Under the pieces are notes generated by a model. That model had not been told where the DNA came from. It did no database searches and saw only the letters and a program-made list of their open reading frames with translations. A program made the translations under genes and the position numbers. From positions 62,001-126,000 of the forward strand of contig NZ_WEGJ01000010.1 in assembly GCF_009604385.1 (NCBI RefSeq): a stretch of DNA of 64,000 nucleotides, written 5' to 3'. Of the stretch, positions 25,894-33,620 are shown in pieces; the stretch's first letter is position 1, and every line of letters starts with the position of its first letter. This DNA comes from Streptomyces smaragdinus (GTDB lineage Bacteria; Actinomycetota; Actinomycetes; Streptomycetales; Streptomycetaceae).

Positions 25894-26598
25894 ATGTCTA
25901 GACCAGTAATCCTCGAGGTGATCGCCCTCGACGCCGCAGACGCCGTCGCCGCCCGGGCCGGCGGTGCCGATCGTCTGGAACTGGTCGCGGACATGGCCTC
26001 GGACGGGCTCACCCCGGCCGTCGAGACCTTCTCCGCGGTACGCGACGCCGTGGACCTCGACCTGCGCGTCATGCTCCGCGCGTGCGACGGCTTCGCCGCG
26101 GGCGACGCGGAGGCCGTCGACGCCCTGTGCGCGACGGCCTCACGGCTGCGTTCCGCCGGGGCGTCGGAGTTCGTCCTGGGCTTCCTGACCCCGGACGGCG
26201 GCCCCGACCTGGCGGGGGTGTCGGCGCTGACGGAGGTGCTGGACGGCTGCCGCTGGACGTTCCACCGGGCGCTGGACCGCGCGGCGGACCGGGACATGCT
26301 GCGCAAGCAGCTCACGGGCTTCCCGGGGCTGGACACGTACCTGACGGCGGGCTCGGCGTCCGGCGTCGCCACGGGCCTGGACGTGCTGCGCGCGGAGGCC
26401 GCCCGGGCGGCCGCGGGCGAACAGGGCTACGAGCCCCGCATCATGGTGGGCGGCGGCCTCCAGTCCGCCCACGTCCCCACCCTGCTGGCGGCGGGCCTGG
26501 ACGCCTTCCACATCGGCGGCGCGGCCCGCCCGGACGGCTGGTCGGGCCCCGTGGACGCGGCGGCGGTCGGCTCCTGGCGGACGCTGGTGGACGGCTGA
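25894..26598 (+). CDS. cutC: CutC-family protein
   Basis: A 234-residue TIM-barrel protein. The family marks are the N-terminal LEVIALDAADAVAARAGGADRLELV, the central FHRALDRAADRD segment, LTAGSASG, and the late IMVGGGLQSAHVPTLL. CutC was named for copper tolerance in E. coli, but direct copper handling is not well supported in general. The ATG at 25894 lies about 100 bp from the divergent HD gene. It is probably monocistronic, followed by a 312-bp AT-richer gap. Confidence 0.9.
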   Translation: MSRPVILEVIALDAADAVAARAGGADRLELVADMASDGLTPAVETFSAVRDAVDLDLRVMLRACDGFAAGDAEAVDALCATASRLRSAGASEFVLGFLTPDGGPDLAGVSALTEVLDGCRWTFHRALDRAADRDMLRKQLTGFPGLDTYLTAGSASGVATGLDVLRAEAARAAAGEQGYEPRIMVGGGLQSAHVPTLLAAGLDAFHIGGAARPDGWSGPVDAAAVGSWRTLVDG

Positions 26599-26910
26599 CG
26601 CAGGCCGTTTCCGACCTCGTTCAGGTGACGGCGGTATCGCGAGGAGTCGTTTTCCCATTACTGGGCAGGCTCAAGAAGCGCGCCCAGAAGAATTTCGTTG
26701 AGCATTAACCAGTCCATGATCATTTTACTTGCTCTCACTATTGCGCCGGGCACACAACCCCCCGGTCACCTGCTTGTTCATCTCCACGACACCTCAATTA
26801 ACGGTGCGCCTGCTTTGCGATCTCTTGACGCTCTGTAAAGCTTGTTTTGCCGAATTCAGGGACGGTAATTCCGCCATGCCCCGACGGATTCGCGAACCAA
26901 GGAGAGAAAC
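26599..26910. promoter_or_regulatory. AT-richer leader upstream of the ICL/PEP-mutase-like operon
   Basis: This gap is clearly less GC-rich than its surroundings, with runs such as CATGATCATTTTACTTG and CAATTAACG. A CTGGGC/GCCCAG pairing at 26661-26687 could terminate cutC. A TTGACG near 26824 is a plausible -35 box, though no good -10 box follows at the right distance. The ribosome site is AAGGAG just before 26911. I see no open frame that looks coding. Confidence 0.4.
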
Positions 26911-27777
26911 ATGCAATACGGCAGCGCCCTGCGCACCGCGGTCCACGAGCCGGGCACGACGCCCCTCATCGGCATCTACGACATGTACTCGGCCTCCATC
27001 GCCGCCCAGCACTTCAACGGCTTCTTCGTCTCCGGCTTCGGATTCGCCGCCTCGTACTACGGCCTCCCCGACATCGGCTTCATCGCCTGGCCGGACATGG
27101 TCGGCTTCGTGGAGCGCCTGCGCCTCGCCTTCCCCTCCCACCACATGCTGGTGGACATCGACGACGGCTACGTCGACCCGGAGGTGGCCTGCCACGTGGT
27201 GCAGCGTCTGGAGCGGATCGGCGCCTCCGGGGTGATCCTCGAGGACCAGAAGCGCCCCCGCCGCTGCGGGCACGCGGACGGCAAGCAGGTGCTGCCGCTG
27301 GAGGAGTACCTGGGCAAGCTGGACCTGGTGCTCAGCTCACGCGAGAACCTGGTGGTCGTCGCCCGTACCGACGCCACCGACGAGCAGGACATCCTCCGCC
27401 GGGCCGCCGCGCTCGCCGAGACCGACGCGGACGTGGTGCTGGTCGACGGGGTGCGCAGCGTGGACTGGATCAAGCGGATCCGCAAGGTGATCGGCGACAA
27501 GCCGCTGCTGTTCAACCAGATCGGCGGCGGCAAGTCGCCCCGCCTGTCGCTGTCCCAACTCAGCGACCTCGAGGTGGACGTGGCGATCTACAGCACCCCG
27601 TGTCTGTTCGCCGCGCACACCGCGATCGACTCCGCCCTCGCCGAGCTCAAGACCGCGGACGGACTCCTGCCCGACCCGCAGGCCACCCCCGTGATCGGGG
27701 TACGCGGCTCCACCGAGCTGCTGGAGCGGAACATCAGCCGCCACCACGTCGGCCGGCAGGCCGTCCCGGTGGGATGA
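26911..27777 (+). CDS. Isocitrate lyase/PEP mutase superfamily enzyme
   Basis: A 288-residue alpha/beta barrel. Metal-binding acidic residues are seen in VDIDDGYVD (~76-84). The active-site loop reads EDQKRPRRCGHADGK (~115-129). The Cys-Gly-His is the lyase-type signature (isocitrate or methylisocitrate lyase), whereas true PEP mutases lack this Cys. It therefore probably cleaves or forms a C-C bond on a 2-oxo or 2-hydroxy acid. Later motifs VVVARTDATDE and LFNQIGGGKSPRLS fit the fold. It leads a three-gene operon with a small exported peptide and a BASS transporter. Confidence 0.8.
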   Translation: MQYGSALRTAVHEPGTTPLIGIYDMYSASIAAQHFNGFFVSGFGFAASYYGLPDIGFIAWPDMVGFVERLRLAFPSHHMLVDIDDGYVDPEVACHVVQRLERIGASGVILEDQKRPRRCGHADGKQVLPLEEYLGKLDLVLSSRENLVVVARTDATDEQDILRRAAALAETDADVVLVDGVRSVDWIKRIRKVIGDKPLLFNQIGGGKSPRLSLSQLSDLEVDVAIYSTPCLFAAHTAIDSALAELKTADGLLPDPQATPVIGVRGSTELLERNISRHHVGRQAVPVG

Positions 27778-27817
27778 CGCAGGCAGAGCCCGGCAACAGC
27801 AAGGAGCGAACTCCGTC

Positions 27818-28123
27818 ATGAATATCTCCGGTACGGGGACAGCGGTCGCCGTCGCCGTCCTGCTGGGAACGAATCTCACCCAGGCCGTCGCCGACACCGA
27901 CCACGACGAGCACCGGGCGGGCTCCCCCGCCGGCATCACCCTGTTCTCCGTCGACAACTCCAACGCCGACTCCTGGCTGGAGGTCGACCGCACCGCCAAC
28001 GCCATGCTGTTCGGCCACGGCACCGCGGGCAGCGACCACGAGGGAGGCAGCGACGGCGACGGCATCGAGGAACCCGAGGAAGTCCCGGCCGGAGGGCCCG
28101 CCGGTGTCCGCCCCGTCGAATAG
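27818..28123 (+). CDS. Small acidic exported peptide in the ICL/PEP-mutase operon
   Basis: 101 residues. The N-terminal ~26 residues look like a signal or anchor (GTAVAVAVLLGTNLTQAVA), but without the usual early Lys or Arg. The rest is acidic and His/Asp-rich (DTDHDEH near residue 28, SDHEGGSDGDGIEEPEE near 80), with no cysteines. AAGGAG lies 12 nt upstream. It starts 40 bp after the enzyme gene and overlaps the transporter gene by 20 bp, so all three are co-translated. No family is recognised. The acidic tail could bind metal or a cation. Confidence 0.65.
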   Translation: MNISGTGTAVAVAVLLGTNLTQAVADTDHDEHRAGSPAGITLFSVDNSNADSWLEVDRTANAMLFGHGTAGSDHEGGSDGDGIEEPEEVPAGGPAGVRPVE

Positions 28124-29150
28124 CGCGGCGGCCACGCGCCGGCGCCCCGCCGTCGACCCGTACATCGTGGCCCTGTGCTGCACCGTTGCGCTGGCCGGAC
28201 TGTTCCCCGCCACGGGCACCGCCGCCGCGGCGGTGTCCCACGCATCGGACGCCGCCATCGTCCTGCTCTTCTTCCTCTACGGCGCCCGCCTCTCCACCCG
28301 CGAGGCCGTCGACGGGCTGCGCCAGTGGAAGCTGCATCTGGTGGTGGTGGCCGGGACGTTCGTGCTCTTCCCGCTGCTCGGCCTGGCGGCCCGGGGACTG
28401 GTCCCGTACGTACTCACCGAGCAGCTGTACACCGGGCTGCTCTTCCTCTGCGTGATCCCCTCGACCATCCAGTCCTCGATCGCCTTCACCTCCGCCGCGC
28501 GCGGGGACGTGGCGGCGGCCATCTGCGCCGGTACGTACTCCAGCCTCATCGGCCTGGCTGCCACCCCGCTGCTGGCCGCGTGGCTGCTCGGTTCCGCCGT
28601 CGACTTCTCCGCGGCGGGGCTGCTGACCATCTGTACGCGGCTGCTGGCGCCGTTCCTGGCGGGACAGCTCGTACGCCGGTGGATCGGTCCGGCGCTGGCG
28701 CGGCACAAGAAGGTGCTCGGCGTGCTGGACCGGTCGTCGATCCTGCTGGTGGTGTACACGGCGTTCAGCAAGGGCATGGCCGAGGGGATCTGGCACCAGG
28801 TCACCCCCGTGCGGCTGCTCGCCCTGCTGGGAGTGGAGGCGGTGCTGCTGGCCGTCGCGCTCGGGGCCACCGCGACGGCGGGGCGGCGGCTGGGGTTCGG
28901 CCGGGCGGAGCGGGTGGCCATCGTCTTCTGCGGCTCGAAGAAGAGCCTGGCCACCGGGCTGCCGATGGCCGCCGTGCTCTTCGGGCCGCGCGCCGGCCCG
29001 ATGATCCTGCCCCTCATGCTCTTCCACCAGATGCAGCTGATCGTCTGCGCGGTCATCGCCGGCCGCTGGTCGGGGGCGGCACCGGTCACCGCCCCCGGGG
29101 TACGCGGGGTGAGAGGCCCGACCGTAGAACCGCCGTTCCCGACCGCCTGA
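28104..29150 (+). CDS. BASS-family transporter (bile acid:sodium symporter fold)
   Basis: 348 residues with about nine or ten hydrophobic helices. Conserved BASS features are LFFLYGARLSTREAV in helix 2, LLFLCVIPSTIQSSIAFTSAARGDVAAAIC, with the substrate-cavity Pro-Ser-Thr and Ser-Ser, and late CGSKKSLATGLPMA. This is the SBF-like group of bacterial carriers for organic acids such as pantoate or 2-oxo acids. GTG start with GGAGGG 7 nt upstream. Position after a C-C lyase-like enzyme suggests it moves that enzyme's substrate or product. No selective residue is diagnostic. Confidence 0.85.
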   Translation: MSAPSNSAAATRRRPAVDPYIVALCCTVALAGLFPATGTAAAAVSHASDAAIVLLFFLYGARLSTREAVDGLRQWKLHLVVVAGTFVLFPLLGLAARGLVPYVLTEQLYTGLLFLCVIPSTIQSSIAFTSAARGDVAAAICAGTYSSLIGLAATPLLAAWLLGSAVDFSAAGLLTICTRLLAPFLAGQLVRRWIGPALARHKKVLGVLDRSSILLVVYTAFSKGMAEGIWHQVTPVRLLALLGVEAVLLAVALGATATAGRRLGFGRAERVAIVFCGSKKSLATGLPMAAVLFGPRAGPMILPLMLFHQMQLIVCAVIAGRWSGAAPVTAPGVRGVRGPTVEPPFPTA

Positions 29151-29224
29151 GCCCAAAACCCCGACCACCCACCGCCCCCGACCGACCGCCCGCCGCCGCG
29201 CGGCGCACACCAGACCGCGAAATC

Positions 29225-29250
29225 CCGGCCCACGCCGTATCGTGGGCCGG
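29225..29250. promoter_or_regulatory. Perfect hairpin abutting a start codon
   Basis: Arms CCGGCCCACG and CGTGGGCCGG around CCGTAT end directly at the ATG at 29251. In mRNA this 10-bp stem would hide the initiation region. As DNA it could be a repressor site over the promoter of a leaderless transcript. Confidence 0.5.
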
Positions 29251-31665
29251 ATGAGCCCCCCGCCACGCACCCTCGCGGAAGACCTCCGCGCCCGCCCCGA
29301 CGAGGCACTGGCGGACCTCCTACGTACCCGCCCCGACCTCCTCTCCCCCGTCCCCGGCGACCTCACCCAGCTCGCCACCCGGGCCGGCACCCGCGCCTCC
29401 GTCCTGCGCACCCTCGAACGGCTGCACCGCTTCGCCCTGCAGACCGCCGAAGCCCTCGCCGTCGCCCCCGCCCCCTGCTCGTACGACCGGCTGCGCGGAC
29501 TCCTCACCGGCGACACCCCCGACCCGGAGATCGACGCCGCGCTCCCCGAGGCCGTCCGCCTGCTGCGTGACCGGGCCATCGTCTGGGGCCCGGACGAGGG
29601 CATGCACCTCGTGCGCACCGCCCGCGAGGTGCTCTCCGCCCCCTCCCCCACCGGCCTCGGCCCGCCGGTGACAGAGGCCGTCGCCGGGATGTCGCCCGGC
29701 CGCGTCCAGGTGATCCTCACCGCCGCCGGCCTCCCCGCCACCCACGACCCGGTGTCCGCCGCCGAGTCCCTGGCCGCCCTCTTCTCCGACCGCGAGCGGA
29801 TGACGGCGCTCCTGGACGACGCCCCCCGCGAGGCGCGTGACATCCTCGGCCGCCTCACCTGGGGCCCGCCCCACGGCACGGTGTCCGCCGACCCCGCCCC
29901 GCCCATCCGCTGGCTCCTGGACCGCGGGCTGCTCCTGCCCAGCGCCCCCGGCCACGTCGTCCTCCCCCGCGAGGCCGCGCTCCATCTGCGCGGCGGCCGC
30001 GTCCACGCCGACCCCCAGCCCGAGCCGCCGCCGGTGCTGCCCGCCGCCGAACACGAGCCCCGTACGGTCGACGCGACCGGCGCCGCCCAGGCCCTCCTCG
30101 CGCTGGACACCGTCGAAGACCTCCTCACGTCCTGGGAGTTCGCCCCGCCGTCCGTCCTGCGCGCCGGCGGCCTCAGCGTGCGCGACCTCAAACGCACCGC
30201 CGTCGCCCTCGACCTCCCGGAGCCCGTCACCGCGTTCTGGGCCGAACTCGCCTACGGCGCCGGACTGCTGGCCTCCGACGGCGCGGCGGACGAGCGGTAC
30301 GCGCCCACGCCCGAGTACGACGACTGGCTCACCCTCCCCGCCGAGGAACGCTGGTCGCGCCTGGCCGTCACCTGGCTCGCGGCCACCCGCATCCCCGGCC
30401 TGGCGGGCGGCCGGGACGCCAAGGGCCGCACCCTGTCCGTCCTCGGCGACGGCCTCGACCGCGGCGCCGCCCCCGACATCCGCCACCGGCTGCTGGAGCT
30501 CCTCGCCGCCCTCCCCGCCGGCGCCGCCGCCCACCACGACGCGCTGCACGCCCGGCTGCGGTGGGAACGGCCCGTACGCAACGAGGACGCCGCCGAATCC
30601 CGCGCCCGCCTCGCGCGCTGGGCCCTGGAGGAGGCGGAGCTGCTGGGCGTCACCGGACGCGGCGCGCTGACCTCGCAGGGGCGGGCGCTGCTGGGGTCGT
30701 CGCACTCGCTGCTGGAGGCCGCGGCGGCGGCGACGCGGGCGGCGCACATCCTCGCGCCGCTGCTCCCGGAGCCGCTGGACCACGTGCTGCTCCAGGCCGA
30801 CCTGACGGCGGTGGCCCCCGGGCCGCTGGAGCGACCGCTGGCGGCGACCCTCGGCGTGCTGGCGGAGGTCGAGTCGAAGGGGGGCGCGACGGTGTACCGC
30901 TTCACGCCGGAGTCGGTGCGCCGCGCCCTGGACGCCGGCCGCTCCGCCGCTGAGCTCCACGACTTCCTGGCCGCGCACTCCCGTACGCCGGTGCCGCAGC
31001 CCCTGACGTATCTGATCGACGACGTGGCCCGCCGCCACGGCCGGCTGCGCGTCGGCGCCGCGTCCGCGTACCTGCGCTGCGACGACGACGCCACCCTCAG
31101 CGAGATCCTCGCCGACCGCCGCTCGGCGGACCTCCGCCTGCGCCGCCTCGCCCCGTCGGTGCTGGTGTCCCAGGCGCCCCCGGACACCCTCCTGTCGGGC
31201 CTGCGGGAGATGGGCTACGCCCCCGCCGCGGAATCCGCCGAGGGCGCCGTCCTGGTCCACCGCCCCGACGCCTCCCGCACCCCGCCCCGCACCCCGCCGG
31301 CCCCGGTCCCGGACGGCCCCCCGCACCCCGACGACACGCTCCTGGCGGCGGCGGTACGGGCGATCCGCGCCGGCGACCACGCCTCCACGGCGGCCCTCCG
31401 CCCGGTCGGCGCGGCCCCCGCCACCCCCACGGGCACGCTCCCGCGCACCTCGGCGGCGGACACCCTGGCGACGATGCAGGCGGCGGCCCTCTCGGGCGCG
31501 GCGGTCTGGATCGGCTACGTCAACGCGGACGGCGCGGCCTCGCAGCGGGTGATCGCCCCGCTCCGCGTGGAGGGCGGCTTCGTCACGGGCTTCGACCACA
31601 CGGCGGACGAGGTCAGGACGTACCCGCTGCACCGGATCACGGGGGTGGCGGAGCTGGCGGACTGA
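29251..31665 (+). CDS. Helicase-associated (helicase C-terminal-like) domain protein
   Basis: An 804-residue, mostly helical protein. The N terminus (TLAEDLRARPDEALADLLRTRPDLLSPVPGDL) and the region ~480-650 (SHSLLEAAAAATRAAHILAP..., VLLQADLTAVAPGPLE) match the actinobacterial helicase-associated family that often sits near XPB. There is no Walker A motif, so it is unlikely to be a motor itself. The C terminus (~700-800) resembles a WYL-like beta domain (AAVWIGYVNADG..., VEGGFVTGFDH...). A partner of the XPB helicase at 19323-20969 is the best guess. Start choice between 29242 GTG and 29251 ATG is open. Confidence 0.8.
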   Translation: MSPPPRTLAEDLRARPDEALADLLRTRPDLLSPVPGDLTQLATRAGTRASVLRTLERLHRFALQTAEALAVAPAPCSYDRLRGLLTGDTPDPEIDAALPEAVRLLRDRAIVWGPDEGMHLVRTAREVLSAPSPTGLGPPVTEAVAGMSPGRVQVILTAAGLPATHDPVSAAESLAALFSDRERMTALLDDAPREARDILGRLTWGPPHGTVSADPAPPIRWLLDRGLLLPSAPGHVVLPREAALHLRGGRVHADPQPEPPPVLPAAEHEPRTVDATGAAQALLALDTVEDLLTSWEFAPPSVLRAGGLSVRDLKRTAVALDLPEPVTAFWAELAYGAGLLASDGAADERYAPTPEYDDWLTLPAEERWSRLAVTWLAATRIPGLAGGRDAKGRTLSVLGDGLDRGAAPDIRHRLLELLAALPAGAAAHHDALHARLRWERPVRNEDAAESRARLARWALEEAELLGVTGRGALTSQGRALLGSSHSLLEAAAAATRAAHILAPLLPEPLDHVLLQADLTAVAPGPLERPLAATLGVLAEVESKGGATVYRFTPESVRRALDAGRSAAELHDFLAAHSRTPVPQPLTYLIDDVARRHGRLRVGAASAYLRCDDDATLSEILADRRSADLRLRRLAPSVLVSQAPPDTLLSGLREMGYAPAAESAEGAVLVHRPDASRTPPRTPPAPVPDGPPHPDDTLLAAAVRAIRAGDHASTAALRPVGAAPATPTGTLPRTSAADTLATMQAAALSGAAVWIGYVNADGAASQRVIAPLRVEGGFVTGFDHTADEVRTYPLHRITGVAELAD

Positions 31666-31700
31666 CGTCCGGGGCCGGGCGCGAATCGTAGAGTCCGGTT

Positions 31701-31883
31701 ATGACCACATCACCCGGACCAACGCACCCGGCAACCGAAACTCAGGCCCGCCTGGAGGACCTGGAGGATTCCCTCGCCCTGGCACTCCTGGAACTTCGCC
31801 GGGCGAACGGCGAGCAACCGGCCCTCATCAGCAACGAGGCGGCGCGCCGGATCTTCGTCGAGGCTGCCGGCCCAGGCGAATGA
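31701..31883 (+). CDS. Small acidic protein, possibly leaderless
   Basis: 60 residues, rich in Glu and Leu, predicted helical (ARLEDLEDSLALALLELRRANGEQPALI). A TAGAGT hexamer ends 5-6 bp before the ATG, so the message may start at the start codon. It lies after the helicase-associated gene and converges on the DUF397 pair. No family recognised. It could be a spurious frame, but codon third positions look coding. Confidence 0.5.
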   Translation: MTTSPGPTHPATETQARLEDLEDSLALALLELRRANGEQPALISNEAARRIFVEAAGPGE

Positions 31884-31921
31884 GGGGCGCCGCTCGCTCC
31901 GTGCAGTTCGTTCGGTGAATC

Positions 31922-32137
31922 TCACCGCCCGTTGAACTCCCCGCCCTTGACGGCGCGCACGAAGGAGGCCCAGGCCTCGGGCGCGAAGAGGAGGGCGGGG
32001 CCGTCGGGGTCCTTGCTGTCGCGTACGGGGAGGACACCGGGGATCCCGTCGGAGACCTCGACGCACTCGCCGCCGCTGCCGTTGCTGTACGAGGACTTGC
32101 GCCATGTCACGGCAATCAAATCAATCCCGGTGCCCAT
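31922..32137 (-). CDS. DUF397 protein (second of a tandem pair)
   Basis: 71 residues with the DUF397 core WRKSSYSNGSGGECVEV, then VRDSKDPDGPALLF and the C-terminal WASFVRAVKGGEF. The family is small acidic proteins usually encoded next to XRE regulators such as WhiJ types, and behaving like antitoxin or partner modules. The ATG at 32137 has AGGAGG upstream, inside the end of the previous DUF397 gene (22-bp overlap). It is very similar to that gene, so a tandem duplication is likely. Confidence 0.9.
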   Translation of the reverse strand: MGTGIDLIAVTWRKSSYSNGSGGECVEVSDGIPGVLPVRDSKDPDGPALLFAPEAWASFVRAVKGGEFNGR

Positions 32138-32343
32138 CCGAACCTGCCCTCCTTGACGTCCGCGACGAACGCGGTCCAAGCCTCGGCACGGAAAACCAGC
32201 GCAGGACCCTCGGGATCCTTGCTGTCACGGACTGGAAGGACACCGGGGTACCCATCCGCGACCTCAACGCAGCTACCGCCGGTGCCGTTGCTGTACGACG
32301 ACTTACGCCACACGGCTCTGCTCAGATCGTGATTGGTGCTCAT
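32116..32343 (-). CDS. DUF397 protein (first of a tandem pair)
   Basis: 75 residues: WRKSSYSNGTGGSCVEV, VLPVRDSKDPEGPALVF and FVADVKEGRFG. The start codon overlaps the regulator's stop as ATGA, so translation is coupled. The core from WRKSSYSNG to PAL.F differs from the next gene at only a handful of positions, while the ends differ more. Likely partner of the upstream XRE regulator, by family precedent. Confidence 0.92.
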   Translation of the reverse strand: MSTNHDLSRAVWRKSSYSNGTGGSCVEVADGYPGVLPVRDSKDPEGPALVFRAEAWTAFVADVKEGRFGWAPGLI

Positions 32344-33167
32344 CTCGCAAACTCCTCCGCAGTCGACTTGATCAGGGTCAGGGACTCCTCCGGTGACAGC
32401 GCTACGGCCCTGACGAGATCGAGCGACCGCCGGTACGCGGCGACCAGCACCGGATCGTCAAGGAGCTGTCCCGAGTGCTGCCCCTCGACGTACACCACCG
32501 GTGGGGAGTCCACGAAGGTCATCAGCGATGCCATGCCTGCCGTGCTCGCGTGCGCCCCGGCCGTGAAGGGCAGTACCTGCACCAGTATGCGACCGAAACT
32601 CACCAACTCGACAACACTGTGCAGCTGTTGGCGCATGACAGGGGCACCTCCCACCGGGAGCCGCAGCACGGCCTCGTGAAATACGCACCAAAACTCGGGG
32701 CCTGTTGGGCCCCCCAACACCCTGGCCCGTTCCAGACGTGCCGCCACCCGCTCGGCCACCTGTTCCGGCAGCGCCAGCGGGTCCGCGGCCCGGATCACCG
32801 CCCGCGCGTACTCCTCGGTCTGGAGCAGACCAGGCACCAGCGTCGGCGCGTACTCGGAAATCGTCACCGCCATCGGCTCCAACTCCGCCGCCGCCGCAAA
32901 GTAATCCGCATGCCGCGACCGCGTGACCATCGGACACAACCGCGCCAGATACCCCCCGGTATTGAGCACCGCATCAATCCGCTCCGCCAGGTCCAGCTGC
33001 GGATTCCGCGTAGCCGCCTCGATCTGCCCGATATACGTCCCCGAGCAAAAGACGAGCTCCCCCAGCCGCTCCTGCGACAACCCCGCCGCCTCCCGCAGAC
33101 GCCGGAGCTCCGCCCCGAAGAACGCCTTCGGCGACGACGACGGATCGAGTTCCTTGGCATTCGCCAT
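32340..33167 (-). CDS. XRE-family regulator with DUF5753-like C-terminal domain
   Basis: 275 residues. The helix-turn-helix is at ~16-60 (LRRLREAAGLSQERLGELVFCSGTYIGQIE). The long C-terminal ligand or partner domain contains YAPTLVPGLLQTEEYARAVI (~110-130), the hallmark of Streptomyces WhiJ-like/Scr1-type regulators. The start at 33167 gives the usual length, with GGAAGGGG about 10 nt upstream. It is transcribed with two DUF397 genes by overlap and is divergent from a small gene at 33306. Members affect development or antibiotic production. The specific role here is unknown. Confidence 0.9.
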   Translation of the reverse strand: MANAKELDPSSSPKAFFGAELRRLREAAGLSQERLGELVFCSGTYIGQIEAATRNPQLDLAERIDAVLNTGGYLARLCPMVTRSRHADYFAAAAELEPMAVTISEYAPTLVPGLLQTEEYARAVIRAADPLALPEQVAERVAARLERARVLGGPTGPEFWCVFHEAVLRLPVGGAPVMRQQLHSVVELVSFGRILVQVLPFTAGAHASTAGMASLMTFVDSPPVVYVEGQHSGQLLDDPVLVAAYRRSLDLVRAVALSPEESLTLIKSTAEEFAR

Positions 33168-33305
33168 GATCGCAACGCCCCTTCCCGCAACGCCGGTTGT
33201 TGGTCCACCGGACCTGGCGCAGCGTAATGCCGGAACGTGACGCTTACGACACGAACAGTCACGGTCCGCCCCTACGAGGGGGACCCCACCGCACGGAGCA
33301 CGCAC

Positions 33306-33542
33306 ATGAACGACCAGCCCGACGCCACCCTGCCCCCGGTCGGCGCCTACGTCGTCGACACCCGCACCGACACCGTCGGCCAGGTCCGCGACACCCTCCA
33401 CGGCCTGCTGCAGCTGCGCCCCGTCGGGGGCGGCCGGGAGTGGGACTGTCCGCCGGAGGCGATCCGGCCGACGACGCCGGTGGAGCGGCTGCACGCCGGG
33501 GTGGCGACGGCCAATGCCACCAGCCGGGGTGAGCGCCTCTGA
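33306..33542 (+). CDS. Small conserved protein beside the XRE-DUF397 unit
   Basis: 78 residues with a beta-barrel-like pattern: VGAYVVDTRTDTVGQVRD, LLQLRPVGGGREWDCPPEAIRP. I have seen similar short proteins next to XRE-DUF397 units in Streptomyces, but no function is known. The ATG at 33306 lies 138 bp from the divergent regulator start, so both may share control. One Cys in the DCPPEA motif. Confidence 0.75.
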   Translation: MNDQPDATLPPVGAYVVDTRTDTVGQVRDTLHGLLQLRPVGGGREWDCPPEAIRPTTPVERLHAGVATANATSRGERL

Positions 33543-33620
33543 TCGGAATCGAACGTTCAGCCGCGATACGCGTCCGGGGCTGCTAACAATCGAAGCCGGT
33601 CACCGACAGGAGTCCCCCAC

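Noticed and set aside
26599-26910. A small gene in the AT-richer leader
   Set aside because: Short frames lack ribosome sites and coding-type third-position bias.
27936-30230. 764-residue minus-strand frame across the BASS carrier and helicase-associated genes
   Set aside because: Arg/Gly/Ser-rich composition, no domain, and it opposes two well-supported genes.
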